Below, piece after piece: positions 11,205 to 22,290 of a DNA stretch of 64,000 nt. The notes under the pieces were generated by a model. It saw only the letters and a list, made by a program, of their open reading frames with translations. It made no database searches and had not been told where the DNA came from. Every line of letters begins with the position of its first letter. The stretch's first letter is position 1. The translations under genes and the position numbers were made by a program. The DNA is from Bos javanicus. Its lineage: Eukaryota > Chordata > Mammalia > Artiodactyla > Bovidae. The stretch lies in assembly GCF_032452875.1 (NCBI RefSeq), contig NC_083897.1:8972854-9036853 (forward strand). The letters run 5' to 3'.

Positions 11205-14099
11205 ACAACACCCAGTTGTGGCTACGACTGGTGATGGAAGTAAGGTCCAATGCTGCAAAGAGAAATATTGCATAGGAACCTGGACTGTTAGGTCTATGAA
11301 TCAAGGCATGTTGGAAGTGGTCAAACAGGAGATGGCAAGAGTGAATGTTGACACTTTAGGAATCAGCAACCTAAAATGGACTGCAATGGGTGAATTTAAC
11401 TCAGATGACCATTATATCTACTACTGTGGGCAGGAATCCCTCAAAAGAAATAGAGTAGCCATCACAGTCAACAGAGTCCAAAATGCAGTACTTGGATGCA
11501 ATCTCAAAATCGACAGAATGATCTCTGTTCGTTTCCAAGGCAAACCATTCAATATCATGGTAATCCAAGTCTATGCCCGGACCAGTAATGCTGAAGAAGC
11601 TGAAGTTGAACGGTTCTATGAAGACCTACAACACCTTTTAGAACTAACCCCCCAAAAGATGTCCTTTTCATTATATGGGACTGGAATGCAAAAGTAGGAA
11701 GTCAAGAAACACCTGGAGTAATAGGCAAATTTGGCTGTGGAGTACGGAATGAAACAGGGCAAAGGCTAGTAGAGTTTTGCCAAGAAAACGCACTGGTCAT
11801 AGCAAACACCCTCTTCCAACAACACAAGGGAAGGCTCTACACATGGACATCACCAGATGGTCAATACCAAAATCAGATTGATTATATTCTTTGCAGCCAA
11901 AGATGGAGAAGCCCTATACACTCAGCAAAAACAAGACTGGGAGATGACTGTGGCTCGGATCATGAACTCCTTATTGCCAAATTCAGACTTAAATGGAAGA
12001 AAGTAGGGAAAACCACTAGACCATTTAGGTATGATCTAAATCAGATCCCTTACAATTATACATTGGAAGTGACAAATAGATTCAAGGGATTAGATCTGAT
12101 AGACAGAGTGCCTGAAGATCTATGGAATTATGTTCCTGACGTTGTAGAGGAGGCAGGGATCAAGACCATCCCCAAGAAAAAGAAATGCAAAAAAGTAAAA
12201 TGGCTGTCTGAGGAGGCCTTACAAATAGCTGTGAAAAGAAGAGAAGGGAAAAGCAAAGGAGAAAAGGAAAGATATATCCATTTGAATGCAGAGTTCCAAA
12301 GAATAGCAAGGAGAGATAAGAAAGCCCTTCTCAGTAATCAGTGTAAAGAAAGAAAGGAAAACAACAGAATGGGAAAGACTAGAGATCTCTTCAAGAAAAT
12401 TAGAGATACCAAGGGAACATTTCATGCAAAGATGGGCTCAATAAAGGACAGAAATGGTATGGACCTAACAGAAGCGGAAGATATTAAGAAGAGGTGGCAA
12501 GAATACACAGAAGAACTGTACAAAAAAGATCTTCATGACCCAGATAACTACGAAGGTGTGATCACTCACCTAGAGCCAAACGTGCTCGAATGTGAAGTGA
12601 AGTGGACCTTAGGAAGCATCACTATGAACAAAGCTAGTAGAGGTGATGGAATTCCAGTGGAGCTATTTCAAATCCTAAAAGATGATGCTGTGAAAGTGCT
12701 GCACTCAATATGCCAGCAAATTTGGAAAACTCAACAGTGGCCACAGGACTGGAAATGTCAGTTTTTATTCCAATCCCTAAGAAAGGCAATGCCAAAGAAT
12801 GTTCAAAGTACCACACAATTGCACTCATCTCACATCTTAGTAAAGTAATGCTCAAAATTGTCCCAGCCAGGCTTCAACTATGCATGAACTGTGAAATTCA
12901 AGATGTTGCAGCTGGTTTTAGAAAAGGCAGAAGAACCAGAAATCAAATTACCAACATCCGTTGGATTATCAAAAAAGCAAGAGAGTTCCAGAAAAACATC
13001 TGCTTCTGTTTTACTGGCTATGCCAAAGCCTTTGACTGTGTGGATCACAATAAACTGGAAAATTCTGAAAGTGATGAGAATGCTAGACCACCTGACCTGC
13101 CTCTTGAGAAACCTGTATTCAGGTCAGGAGGCAACAGTTAGAACTGGACATGGAACAACAGACTGGGTCTAAATAGGAAAAGGAATACGTCAAGGCTGTA
13201 TATTGTCACCCTGCTTATTTAACTTATTTGCAGAGTACATCATGAGAAATGCTGGACTGGATGAAGCACAGGCTGGAATCAAGATTGCCAGGAGAAATAT
13301 CAATAACTTCAGATATGCAGATGACACCACCCTTATGGCAGAAAGTGAAGAAGAACTACAGAGCCTCTTGATTAAAGTGAAAGAGGAGAGTGAAAAAGTT
13401 GGCTTAAAGCTCAACATTCAGAAAACCAAGATCATGGCATCTGGTCCCATCACTTCATGGCAAATAGATGGGAAACAGTGGAAACAGTGGCAGAGTTTAT
13501 TTTTGGGGGCTCCAAAATCACTGCAGATGTTGACTGCAGCCATAAAATTAAAAGATGCTTGCTTCTTGGAAGGAAAGTTATGACCAACCTAGACAGCATA
13601 TTAAAAAGCAGAGACATTACTTTGCCAACAAAAGTCTGTCTAGTCAAGGCTATGGTTTTTCCAGTAGTCATGTATGGATGTGAGAGTTGGACTATAAAGA
13701 AAGCTGAGCACTGAAGAATTGATGCTTTTGAAGTGTGGTGTTGGAGAAGACTCTTGAGAGTCCCTTGGACTGCAAGGAGATCCAACCAGTCCATCCTAAA
13801 GGAAATCATTCCTGAATATTCATTGGAAGGACTGATGCTGAAATTGAAACTCCAATACTTTGCCCACCTGATGCGAAGAGTTGACTCATTTGAAAAGACC
13901 CTGATGCTGGGAAAGATTGTTGGTGGGAGGAGAAGGGGATGACAGAGGATGAGATGGTTGGATGGCATCACAAACCCAACGGAGATGAGTTTGAGTAAAC
14001 TCTGGGAGTTGGTGATGGACAGGGAGGCCTGGCATGCTGCAGTCCATAGGGTCGCAAAGATTCAGACATGACTGAGTGACTGAACTAAACTGAACTGAA
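11205..14099 (+). mobile_element. Near full-length BovB (RTE) LINE
   Basis: Sense BovB of about 2.9 kb, against roughly 3.2 kb for the full family element. It is complete at the 3' end ('actgagtgactgaactaaac') and lacks at most a few hundred bases at the 5' end; the left edge is approximate. It contains the coding remnant described separately and interrupts an antisense L2. RTE LINEs insert by target-primed reverse transcription; no clear TSD could be read here, consistent with age. Confidence 0.95.
11248..14071 (+). pseudogene. Dead BovB ORF: endonuclease-reverse transcriptase
   Basis: Remnant of the single large BovB polyprotein. The AP-like endonuclease starts in frame at about 11,276 (GTWTVRSM). 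A one-base shift near 11,670 moves the rest of the endonuclease (DWNAKVGS, then SDHELL at about 11,960) to the frame that stays open to 12,848. The reverse transcriptase follows with shifts near 12,754 and 13,058: motif A region FTGYAKAFDCVD (13,010-13,045), a stop at 13,170 just before the motif at 13,190-13,230, and the YADD catalytic motif (about 13,314-13,325). Another shift near 13,480 leads into the C-terminal region (YGCESWT, then PWTARRSNQSILKE), broken by TGA stops at 13,712 and 13,940. Compared with the family sequence as I know it, the endonuclease Asn (here Thr, 11,284) and Glu (here Asn, 11,368) and the first RT motif A Asp (here Gly, 13,016) are replaced. Clearly non-functional. 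Confidence 0.92.
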
Positions 14100-14180
14100 T
14101 GTTCCAAGAAAAATTCTAGGTAGTGGAGACAGAGTGGTAAATAAAGTTCCTTCCCTTGTGAAATTACCTTTTGGTAATGT
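14100..14180 (-). mobile_element. L2 fragment, antisense, right of BovB
   Basis: Continues the antisense L2 interrupted by BovB: 'aaaaattctaggtagtggag', 'acagagtggtaaataaag' and 'ttccttcccttgtgaaatt' are the reversed L2 motifs that follow those at 11,136-11,195. Confidence 0.6.
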
Positions 14181-14359
14181 AATTGTGATATGATAATATG
14201 GTTGATGCTATTTACTATTTTCTTTTTTATTGTATTCATCATCATCATTTCTCAAGCAACCAACAGCCAAAGATGCACTGTCTCTGAACTTCATACCATG
14301 ATTACATGGTCTTCTCACCACAAGGGGCATGTTTTATAAGATAGGATTAAGCCCATAAT

Positions 14360-14570
14360 GGACTTCTCTCAGATGGTAAATAATCCGCCTGCAATGCAAG
14401 AGTCCCAGGTTCAATCCCTGGGTCAGGAAGATCTCCTGGAGAAGGGTATGGCAACCCATGCCATTATTTTTGCCTGGAGAATTCCATGGACAGAAGAACC
14501 TGGTGGGCTATGGTTCGTGGGCTCCCAAAGAGTCAGACATGACTGAGTGACTAACACTTATTACTTATTT
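14360..14570 (+). mobile_element. Bov-tA SINE with perfect TSD
   Basis: Sense Bov-tA with tRNA head ('cagatggtaaataatccg', B box 'ggttcaatccctgggtc') and Bov-A body ending 'gactgagtgactaacac' plus a T/A tail. Perfect 13-bp TSD TTAAGCCCATAAT at 14347-14359 and 14571-14583. Confidence 0.96.
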
Positions 14571-14583
14571 TTAAGCCCATAAT

Positions 14584-15349
14584 ATCTTTTAGATTTCTCA
14601 TAGGGAAGCTGTTTCTCTGAATCTCTTAAGTACATGAAAAGGACATTGAACTGGGATTTCCTTGAGTTTAGGGCACATGTTGAACAAACTGTTTTACATG
14701 CTGAATTGCTCATAAATGTCTAAATAATATATATGCACATGGCAGGATCTGGTTTGAGATTTGCTTTTACTTTAACCTGATAATGAGGTTTTGGAGAAAA
14801 TAACCCTCAATCATCTCAGGACTCCTCCAGAGGCTACCATTTTTAAACAAACAAACAAAAAAAACTCAATGTTCCACATGCTCAGGTCAGTCCACAGCAG
14901 AAAGTTGTAAGGTTGTGTAAGAATACTTGAGACATTAAAGAAGAACTACACAATTTTCCAAAGAGCAAATAGTAATCTCACAGGAAGGTTATTGCAAGGC
15001 TATACACCTCAGGCCAATTTTGGACAAAATAAGATAATGATGACATGATTCTGGGAAGATAAAAATGTAATATAATCCAAAAAGTTTTAAATAATCCAAC
15101 CACAAATTTCAGTGTCTCCTGGTCTTAATCAGGGCTATGGGTTATTCTTAACAGCAATATAAAGAAGGACTTGAATGATATAATTTGAGAAATTTATCTG
15201 AATTTCAAAATTTCCAGGTGGTCCAAACAATCTGAAATTTAAAAATATTTTATGAATCAAGTCACTTAAAAAAAATAGGACAGCAAATAATAAGGTTCAA
15301 GAAACTGGTAAATTTTTATAGCTCCTTAAAAATTTCAAAGTGATATACC
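14584..15349. other. Unassigned stretch, no gene
   Basis: AT-rich sequence with no repeat that I can name, no ORF of note and no splice-flanked coding block visible. Confidence 0.4.
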
Positions 15350-15545
15350 CTCTACTGATTCTTATGATATTCAACTCCATGACGTAGCCATCCCTACTGA
15401 CTATATGAGAAAACTTGTATAGATAGGTTTAGTGACTTGGCTAAAGGCTTGACATGTCATTGATGTCAGTGGCAGAGTGTAGACCTGAATTCAGAATTGA
15501 CACTAGATTGTAGGCTCTCAATGGCTTGACACCTAGAGTCTTAAG
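15350..15545 (-). mobile_element. Probable degenerate MIR, antisense
   Basis: Pattern of an antisense MIR core ('tatgagaaaacttgtatag', 'tagtgacttggctaaagg', 'ggcagagtgtagacctgaa', 'ctctcaatggcttgacacc'), strongly diverged. Confidence 0.45.
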
Positions 15546-16429
15546 CTCTAATTCTTTCTTTATTACAGAGTGTTATACCTAAAACTTTTCCAATACTAAG
15601 TCTTTTTCAGGAAACAAGCAAGAGAACATAATACCGAGAGTAGGAGAAACTGTTTCTGGCCTATATAAGAAACTTCTTCCCCCTCTTTAATTACTACTAA
15701 CCTCAACTCTCTCTCATGCACAAGCACCATGAAATTCTCAAGCTTCAAGGCTTTAAATTAATGTGAATGATTCTGGGCCATAGGAATTTAAAATATGCCA
15801 GTCCGATTCCTTTTTCATATGTCGGTCAATGTATTTTTGTCCTAGTGTTTCTGTCCTGATTTCACTTTCTGACATGCAGCCCATCATTTTCATTTCAATT
15901 TTTCCCTGTATCAGATAACTCATTTCTCTTTCTGCTTGGCTTTTACTTACACTTTTCAGCTAGTCATATATTATTTTTATGTCTTATCTTATTCTGATTA
16001 CATAAATTACAGTTTATTATCTTATCTAAAGTCAGAGAACCACTCCTGCCCTCCATGTTCAGTGTTGAACAGACACAGATCTTCAATTTTTATTCTTTCC
16101 ATTTGGGTTCTCTTTGTCTGATGAGTAGAGATTCAGATGTGAAAATGGCATCCAATTTATATCTTCCAGGGGTTTCAGAGAGAACAAGAGTGATCTCACT
16201 TTTTGCCCAATAATAATCATAAAGTCCTTGCATTAGAAGGGTTCTTGAAGGTCACTGAAAGCAATCACTCGAAATATCTTAGATAACATTTCTCCATTAA
16301 CTCTTATTACTGAGAATATGAACTTCTCACACTTGCTTTCCTTCAGTGTTCTGTATTCTCTCATGATCAGTAGGTAGTTTCCATTAAGTACACAGCTATA
16401 TAAGTCAAATAACCACATAATTTCTATGG
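15546..16429. other. Unassigned stretch, no gene
   Basis: No recognised repeat. Two 61-aa ORFs (15,936-16,121 plus strand; 16,233-16,418 minus strand) show no family resemblance and are treated as chance. Confidence 0.4.
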
Positions 16430-16575
16430 GATCATAGTCGACTTAATGCAACTCCCTCATATTGCAGGCGGGGAAACTAAGGTCTAGAAAGAAGCAGAAA
16501 CCTTCTCAGGGTCACATACTCAGGTGGTGAATATCCTGAAAGCCACATCGCCTGCCTTACAGCCCAGTTCTTTTC
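16430..16575 (-). mobile_element. MIR-like fragment, antisense
   Basis: Shows 'ggcggggaaactaaggtct', 'cttctcagggtcacatactc' and 'acagcccagttcttttc', which is the reversed MIR core-to-head order. Diverged. Confidence 0.55.
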
Positions 16576-17639
16576 TTCCGATATGACCTGTACTTATATT
16601 GCCTTGTCTTTTTGATTACGTGTATGTTGTCTTCTGTTTGATGAAAGCAAAGATTAACCAAACGCTGAATTTACTCTTCCTCCTTTATATAACCCTCCTC
16701 AACATCTAGAACAACATCTGTGGCACAGCAGATTTAATTTATCAAATTTCATAAATATGCTCTTATTTCCTTCTAATTTTCAAATTTCTCAACACAGTAA
16801 GACAAAACAGGCTTACTGGAGACCTACTAAAGACTTCCCTTATTTGTCATTTATCAATATCTTGTACTTATGATTTAGTTGCCTGTCTAATGTCAAGACT
16901 GAATTAGCACAGCAATTAAAATTCCATAAGAGAAGTGATCACTACAGACAGGTGGCTTCTTGTCCTTCCATTTCTGAGTTACAAATAAATCATTATGTCA
17001 ACAGGATACAGAATGAAAAGTTGCTTAAAAATAGACATTTCTGCACAGCCCTCAATTGGTATGATTCCCAGGCTTAGATAAGATGATGTGCTATTTCTTA
17101 TCTAAGATGACCATGAAACATTAGAACAACTAGAAAAGTACATATTGTGAAAGCTATAAACATCCCATGACATTTATTATTATCCATTTAATTTACTATA
17201 AAATATTTCACAAATAGAACTATTATTTGAAACTTCAAAATGAACTGCTGAAGCTTTCTTTTTATTGTAAGTGATTTTTAAAAGGCAAAGGAGAAGAATT
17301 TAGTATAGAATAAAACATTTCAACCAATCTTCCCTTGCCACTCTATTGTGAAATGAATTAATCAAAAGAGCAGACCATTCAGTGCAGGTGGATGCACTGG
17401 TTTTGTAATTCACTCTTTTATAACCCACTGCACTTCACAGCCTGATAATGAGGAGCAAAGATACGAGATTTAAGCAGTTAAGGAAGTTTACTCAGTGATA
17501 ACTTGAGCTAGGTATAGGAATGTTTTAGACCTTATTCCATAGAAATAGTGACAAGAATATCTTGGACTTGAGCCACTTACATAATAGAAAATTCACTGCA
17601 TAGTGAGATGGACTAGCCATCTTAGATTCCTATGGCCCA
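16576..17639. other. Unassigned AT-rich stretch, no gene
   Basis: About 1 kb without recognisable repeat or coding sequence. ATTTA-rich, with no ORF longer than chance. Confidence 0.4.
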
Positions 17640-17740
17640 TTTATGGCCTGGTAGTAATTGTGTAATGTGCAATAAGAATCATAGCTGTGGCGGGGACTAC
17701 TAGCTCTACCCACTAAAGTCTGTTTTCTCTTTCTTTCTTC
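17640..17740 (+). mobile_element. MLT1-like LTR, left part (interrupted)
   Basis: Left arm of an old repeat ('ggggactactagctctaccc', then 'gtctgttttctctttc') that resumes after the inserted BovB with 'agagaccacatttcccagc'. The pattern resembles old MaLR/MLT1-type LTRs, but the exact family is uncertain. Confidence 0.4.
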
Positions 17741-18402
17741 AAGATCATGGCATCTGGTCCCATCACTTCATGGCAAATAGAAGGGAGAAAGGTGGAAGCA
17801 GTGACAGATTTCCTCTTATTGGGCTCTAAAATCACTGCGGATGATGAGTGCAGCCAAGAAATTAGAAGATGATTGTTTCTTGGCAGGAAAGCTATAACAA
17901 ACCTAGACAGTATATTAAAAAGCAAAGACATCACTTTTCCAACAAAGGTCTGTATAGCCAAAGCTATGGTCTTTCCAGTAGTCATATATGGATGTAAGAG
18001 TTGGACCATAAAGAAGGTTGAGTGCCAAAGAAATGATACTTTCAAACTGTGGTGTTAGAGAAGACTCTTGAGAGTACCTTGGACAGCAAGGAGATCAAAC
18101 CAGTCAATCCTAAAGGAAATCAACCTTGAATACTCATTGGAAGGACTGATGCTGAAGCTGAAGCTCCAATACTTTGGCCACCTGATGCAAAGAGCTGATT
18201 CACTGGAAAAGACCCTGATACTGGGAAAGACTGAAGGCAGGAGAAAAGGATGACAGAGGATGAGATGGTTGGATAGCATCACTGATTCAATGAAGATGAA
18301 CTTGGGAAAACTCCAGGAGATGGTGAGGGGCAGGGAGGCCTGGCGTGCTTCAGCCTATGGGGTCGCAAAGAGTCAGATATGACTTGGCAACTGAACAACA
18401 GT
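17741..18402 (+). mobile_element. 5'-truncated BovB LINE
   Basis: Last 660 bp of BovB in sense, beginning inside the RT C-terminal region ('atcatggcatctggtcccat') and ending 'gcaactgaacaacag'. Coding remnants such as YGCKSWT and PWTARRSNQSILKE occur in several frames; a TGA at 18,251 arose at the same codon as in the 14-kb copy. No TSD recognised. Confidence 0.92.
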
Positions 18403-18725
18403 TATAGAAATCACATGACTATCCAGCCAGAGACCACATTTCCCAGCCTCATTTCAGGCAGGTGACCATGTGCTTACCATTGCATTAACACATTGCAAGT
18501 GTACGTCTCCATTCTTACCTGCTGGCCTTAAGATGTGGTAGGAGCAGTTTCAACTATCTAGATGACAACAGTGGTCCTAGGGATGATAGAATAACATGAA
18601 GAGATGAATCTGGGTCTTGGCATGACAGTGTGCAGCAGAGGTGTCTGCTCACCCACCTTGGACTGTCGCTTGAGAATGCAATAATTTTCTCTGTTGGGTC
18701 ATTTTGTTACAGTGACTAAGCCTTT
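18403..18725 (+). mobile_element. MLT1-like LTR, right part
   Basis: Continues the interrupted repeat: 'tagaaatcacatgactatc', 'agagaccacatttcccagc', 'aagagatgaatctgggtc', 'caccttggactgtcgcttg' and 'attttgttacagtgactaag'. This order fits the 3' half of an old MaLR/MLT1-type LTR. Confidence 0.45.
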
Positions 18726-18888
18726 ACAAACACACCAGAAACAAATACACACATTGCAGACTAAAGTGCTTATTATTACATGTGCTCATTGCATTCATCT
18801 ACTTATGCCAAAATGCTCCCCATACTTTGGGTCATAAGTGAAATGCAACTTCACAAATCTTTTCCCTATTTACCTCCATTTCCACTGG

Positions 18889-19203
18889 CTTCCCTCATAG
18901 CTTAGCTGGTAAAGAATCTGCCCACAATGCAGGAGATCCCGGTTTGATTCCTGGGTTGGGAAGATCTCCTGGAGAAGGGATAGGCTACCCACTCCAGTAT
19001 TCTTGGGCTTTCCTTGTGGCTCAGCTGGTAAAGAATCCACCTGCAATGCGGGAGACCTGGGTTTGATCCCTGGGTTGGGAAGATCCCCTGGAGAAGGGAA
19101 AGGCTACCCACTCCAGTATTCTGGCCTGGAGAATTCCATGGACTGTACAGTCCATGGGGTCGCAAAGAGCTGGACACGACTGAGCGACTTTCACTCACTT
19201 CCA
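18889..19203 (+). mobile_element. Two-headed Bov-tA SINE
   Basis: Two tandem tRNA-derived heads precede one Bov-A tail. The first unit (18,889-19,006) stops after 'cactccagtattcttgggc' and is followed at once by a second complete unit (19,007-19,203) ending 'gagcgactttcactcac'. Both heads keep recognisable A and B boxes. Flanks TTCCACTGGCT / TTCCACCAGCT may be a diverged TSD, which would mean the dimer moved as one unit. Confidence 0.9.
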
Positions 19204-19410
19204 CCAGCTGAACATAACCTTGTTTGTTCCTTTCTCATAGGATATCTCATTTTCTATCCTCATAAAGTAAGTTTTGTTTATGTATGTCTTATCTCATCTA
19301 CCAGAACAAATTCCATGAGAGCGAGTTCATGTCTTATTCTCCTGTATAACCTCTGCAGTGCTAGTACTGTGCTTTTCTCGAGAATTGCTTATTGTCTGAA
19401 TGAAGGACTG
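19204..19410 (+). mobile_element. L2 LINE 3' end fragment
   Basis: Sense L2: 'attccatgagagcgagttc' (family 'gagggcagggac' position), 'gtataacctctgcagtgc', 'tagtactgtgcttttctcg' and the end 'ctgaatgaaggactgaa'. Confidence 0.6.
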
Positions 19411-20219
19411 AAACATATGTGCTTCATGCTGTCTGTCTATAATCCACTGTTGTAGCTGAATAAGCCTGAAGCAAGAACATATTTGTCAAGGGCAACAGAA
19501 ACAGAAAGGAATCTAGGTCCCAAAATCGATAACGAGTTGGCCTCAAAACAAATTTTACCTATGACCTTGCTATCTTATGTCTTATGCCGCTTTCTGTTTC
19601 CAGCATTTCGTAGCACCAAAGAAGATAAAGGATGTGTGGTAATTACCTCAAAGAGTTTACCCTAACTGGACTGGGGCAAAGTGCTCCTTCGTGTCAACTT
19701 TTGTTCATTTACAAAAGCTCAGTAGAGTTAGAAACTGAATAGGCCAAGACCCATTTTGAGTTGAAAACCTATACTGTTATATCAAGCTGCTTTTCTTTTA
19801 CTTGTCTTCATGTGCCACCATCATTGTTATGACAGAGACCCATGTGTTATATTTGATACTAAGGAGCAACAGGGAGTAGTAAAATTGGATATTGACTTGA
19901 AATTTTCAAAGAAATTATTCAGAAACAAATAAATATGCTTACCAATTTGCACATGAGATCTTGGGCTGAGATTTTTTTTCCTACCATACTAAATCAATAG
20001 AAAATAGAAAAATTTGAGCAGTCTTACAAACTTATTTTCTTCTTTATACTCTGAAATATCATTATTCAGTAACATTTCTTAATTCTTTGTGTCAGACAAA
20101 GGGGAAAATTAAAAGACAAATTGTAAACCACTAGATATTAATAATAGTTTTTTTATCTGTGAATCCAAAAGTTTAGTATGGGAATAAATTAATACTATTA
20201 TCTTCTTCCTTTCTCTGAA
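19411..20219. other. Unassigned stretch, no gene
   Basis: AT-rich. A 60-aa ORF at 19,483-19,665 has no recognisable features. Confidence 0.4.
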
Positions 20220-20560
20220 AATAATATTCTAAATTTACAAAAGTAATGTAGGTTTCATGTACTCACTACCCAGCAGACATGACCATCATAAACAACTTTG
20301 TGGACATTTTTTCTGGTTGATTTAAAGCATATATAATTATGTTTTCCAAGAAATCATGATCATTACATAGACAATGTTTTATAATTAGCTTTTTTCCCAC
20401 TTAACACATCATGAAAAATGTCTCATGTCATTAGTCTTCTAAAACATTATGGTTAATGCTGCATAATGTTCTGCTGTACAGATATACCATAATTTATTTA
20501 ACTAGACCTCCAGTCTAGGACATCCCTCCTGTCTCTATGTCTTCTTATTTCTTCACATTT
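20220..20560 (-). mobile_element. Old L1 (L1ME-type) fragment, antisense
   Basis: Reversed L1M landmarks: 'agcatatataattatgttt', 'cacttaacacatcatgaaaa', 'ggttaatgctgcataatgt', 'taccataatttatttaact'. Strongly diverged. Confidence 0.6.
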
Positions 20561-20654
20561 ATCTCATTTATGCCTAATTGCACAAAATGTGGGGTAAAAA
20601 ACTTAGCAATTATTTAGTGAGATATTTTATGAGGAGTTTGCTTTTGTCAAAATT

Positions 20655-20880
20655 TTTCGCACATGCCAAGGAGCAACTAAGCCCACAAGCCATAACTACT
20701 GAGGCCTGTGCACCTAGAGCCTGTGCTCTGCAACAAGAGAAGCTGCCAGAGTGAGAAGCCCACACACGACAATGAAGAGCAGCCCCTGTTTGCCACAACT
20801 AGAGAAAGCCCACACGCAGCAATGAAGAACCACCACAGCCGAAAAAACCCAAATGTGTAAATAAATCTTTTTAAAAATAA
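20655..20880 (+). mobile_element. CHR-type SINE, 3' part
   Basis: Body of a cetartiodactyl CHR SINE lacking the tRNA head: 'gagcaactaagcccacaag', 'tagagcctgtgctctgcaac', 'aactagagaaagcccacac', 'cagcaatgaagaaccacc', then an A-rich AATAAA tail. The minus-strand ORFs of 62 and 88 aa are SINE readthrough. Confidence 0.9.
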
Positions 20881-20898
20881 AAAACGTAAATGAGGCAA

Positions 20899-21029
20899 TA
20901 GGACTTCCCTGGAAGTGCAGTGGTTAAGACTCTGGGCTTCCAATGCAGGGGTTGTGGGTTCAAACGCTGGTTGGGGAACCTAAGATTCTGCATGCTGTGT
21001 GCCCCCCAAATAATTTTTTTTTAAAAAAG
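20899..21029 (+). mobile_element. CHR-type SINE, short, with perfect TSD
   Basis: Separate short CHR SINE with tRNA-like head ('ggacttccctggaagtgcag', B box 'gggttcaaacgctggttgg') and an early end after 'tctgcatgctgtgtgcc' plus A/T tail. Perfect 13-bp TSD GTAAATGAGGCAA at 20886-20898 and 21030-21042 shows insertion immediately 3' of the older CHR copy. Confidence 0.93.
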
Positions 21030-21289
21030 GTAAATGAGGCAAATGTCCTGGAGTATGGCCCTTTGTGCCTGCCAGTAACTCTTTTTCTTAACTAGTATAT
21101 CCACTTTAGACCTTTTTTTCATGAACTTCATGGAGGACCACAAAAGAACCACATTAAGCAGGATTAGCAGCCACATGATGGTAGCAAGACTAAACAGGTA
21201 AGTATAAGAGGGAGTAGCACATACACGCCCTTGACATAGGCAGTCTGCAGTGAAATGTGTGTGTACTTAATTCCCAATCATCTCATAAT

Positions 21290-21445
21290 TTTCACCTCCA
21301 GTCTTAGAATTATTATTATTTCCATTTTACAAATTAGAAAATCAGTTTCCAAGTATTTAAACTAAGATGACATAGCTGGTAAAGGGTGGCATCAGAATCT
21401 GAAACTTTGAATCTGTCTGGCTCTATACCACTGCCAAGTTCTTCT
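21290..21445 (-). mobile_element. MIR SINE fragment, antisense
   Basis: Reversed MIR core: 'attattatttccattttaca', 'agatgacatagctggtaaag' and head 'tctggctctataccactg'. Confidence 0.7.
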
Positions 21446-21737
21446 TATCATGTCCAAATAAAACAATAGCAGGCTGTCTTTGCACCTTGCAGAATTGAAA
21501 GAGACACGTGTATCCCAGTGTTCATTGCAGCACTGTTAATAGCCAGGACATGGAAGCAACCTAGATGTGCATCAGCAGATGAACGGATAAGAAAGCTGTG
21601 GTACATATACACAATGGAGTATTACTCAGCCATTAAAAAGAATACATTTGAATCAGTTCTAATGAGGTGGATGAAACTGGAGCCTATTATACAGAGTGAA
21701 GTAAGCCAGAAAGGAAAACCCCAACACAGTATAACTA

Positions 21738-21915
21738 GCGTGGACAGGACTGAGCGACTTCACTTTCACTTTTCACTTTCATGCACTGGAGAAGGCAATG
21801 GCAACCCACTCCAGTGTTCTTGCCTGGAGAATCCCAGGGACGGGGAGTCTGGTGGGCTGCCGTCTATGGGGTCGCACAAAGTCGGACACAACTGAAGTGA
21901 CTTAGCAGCAGCAGC
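21738..21915 (+). mobile_element. Bov-A-type SINE inserted in the L1
   Basis: Bov-A2 truncated in its first unit ('aggactgagcgacttcac') with a complete second unit and GCAGCAGCAGCAC tail. It separates 'cagtataactagcg' from 'atatatatggaatttag', which are adjacent in the L1 family. No clean TSD. Confidence 0.9.
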
Positions 21916-22290
21916 ACATATATATGGAATTTAGAAAGATGGTAATGATAACCCGGTATGTGAGACAGCAAAAGAGACACAGATGTACAGAACAGTCTTT
22001 TGGACTCTGTGGGAGAGGGCGAGGGTGGGATGATTTGGGAGAATGGCATTGAAACATGTATAATATCATATGTGAAATGAATCACCAGTCCCAGTTCAAT
22101 TCATGATACAGGATGCTTGGGGCTGTTGCACTGGGATGACCCAGAGGGATGGTACGGGGAGGGAGGTGGGAGGGGGTTTAAGGATGGGGAACACATGTAC
22201 ACCCGTGGTGGATTCATGCTGATGTATGGCAAAACCAATACAATATTGTAAAGTAATTATCCTCCAATTAAAATAAATAAATTTATATTA

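Noticed and set aside
18889..19100. tRNA-Glu-like sequences (A and B boxes) as tRNA genes
   Set aside because: They are SINE heads: no complete cloverleaf with paired acceptor stem, and each is fused to a Bov-A body.
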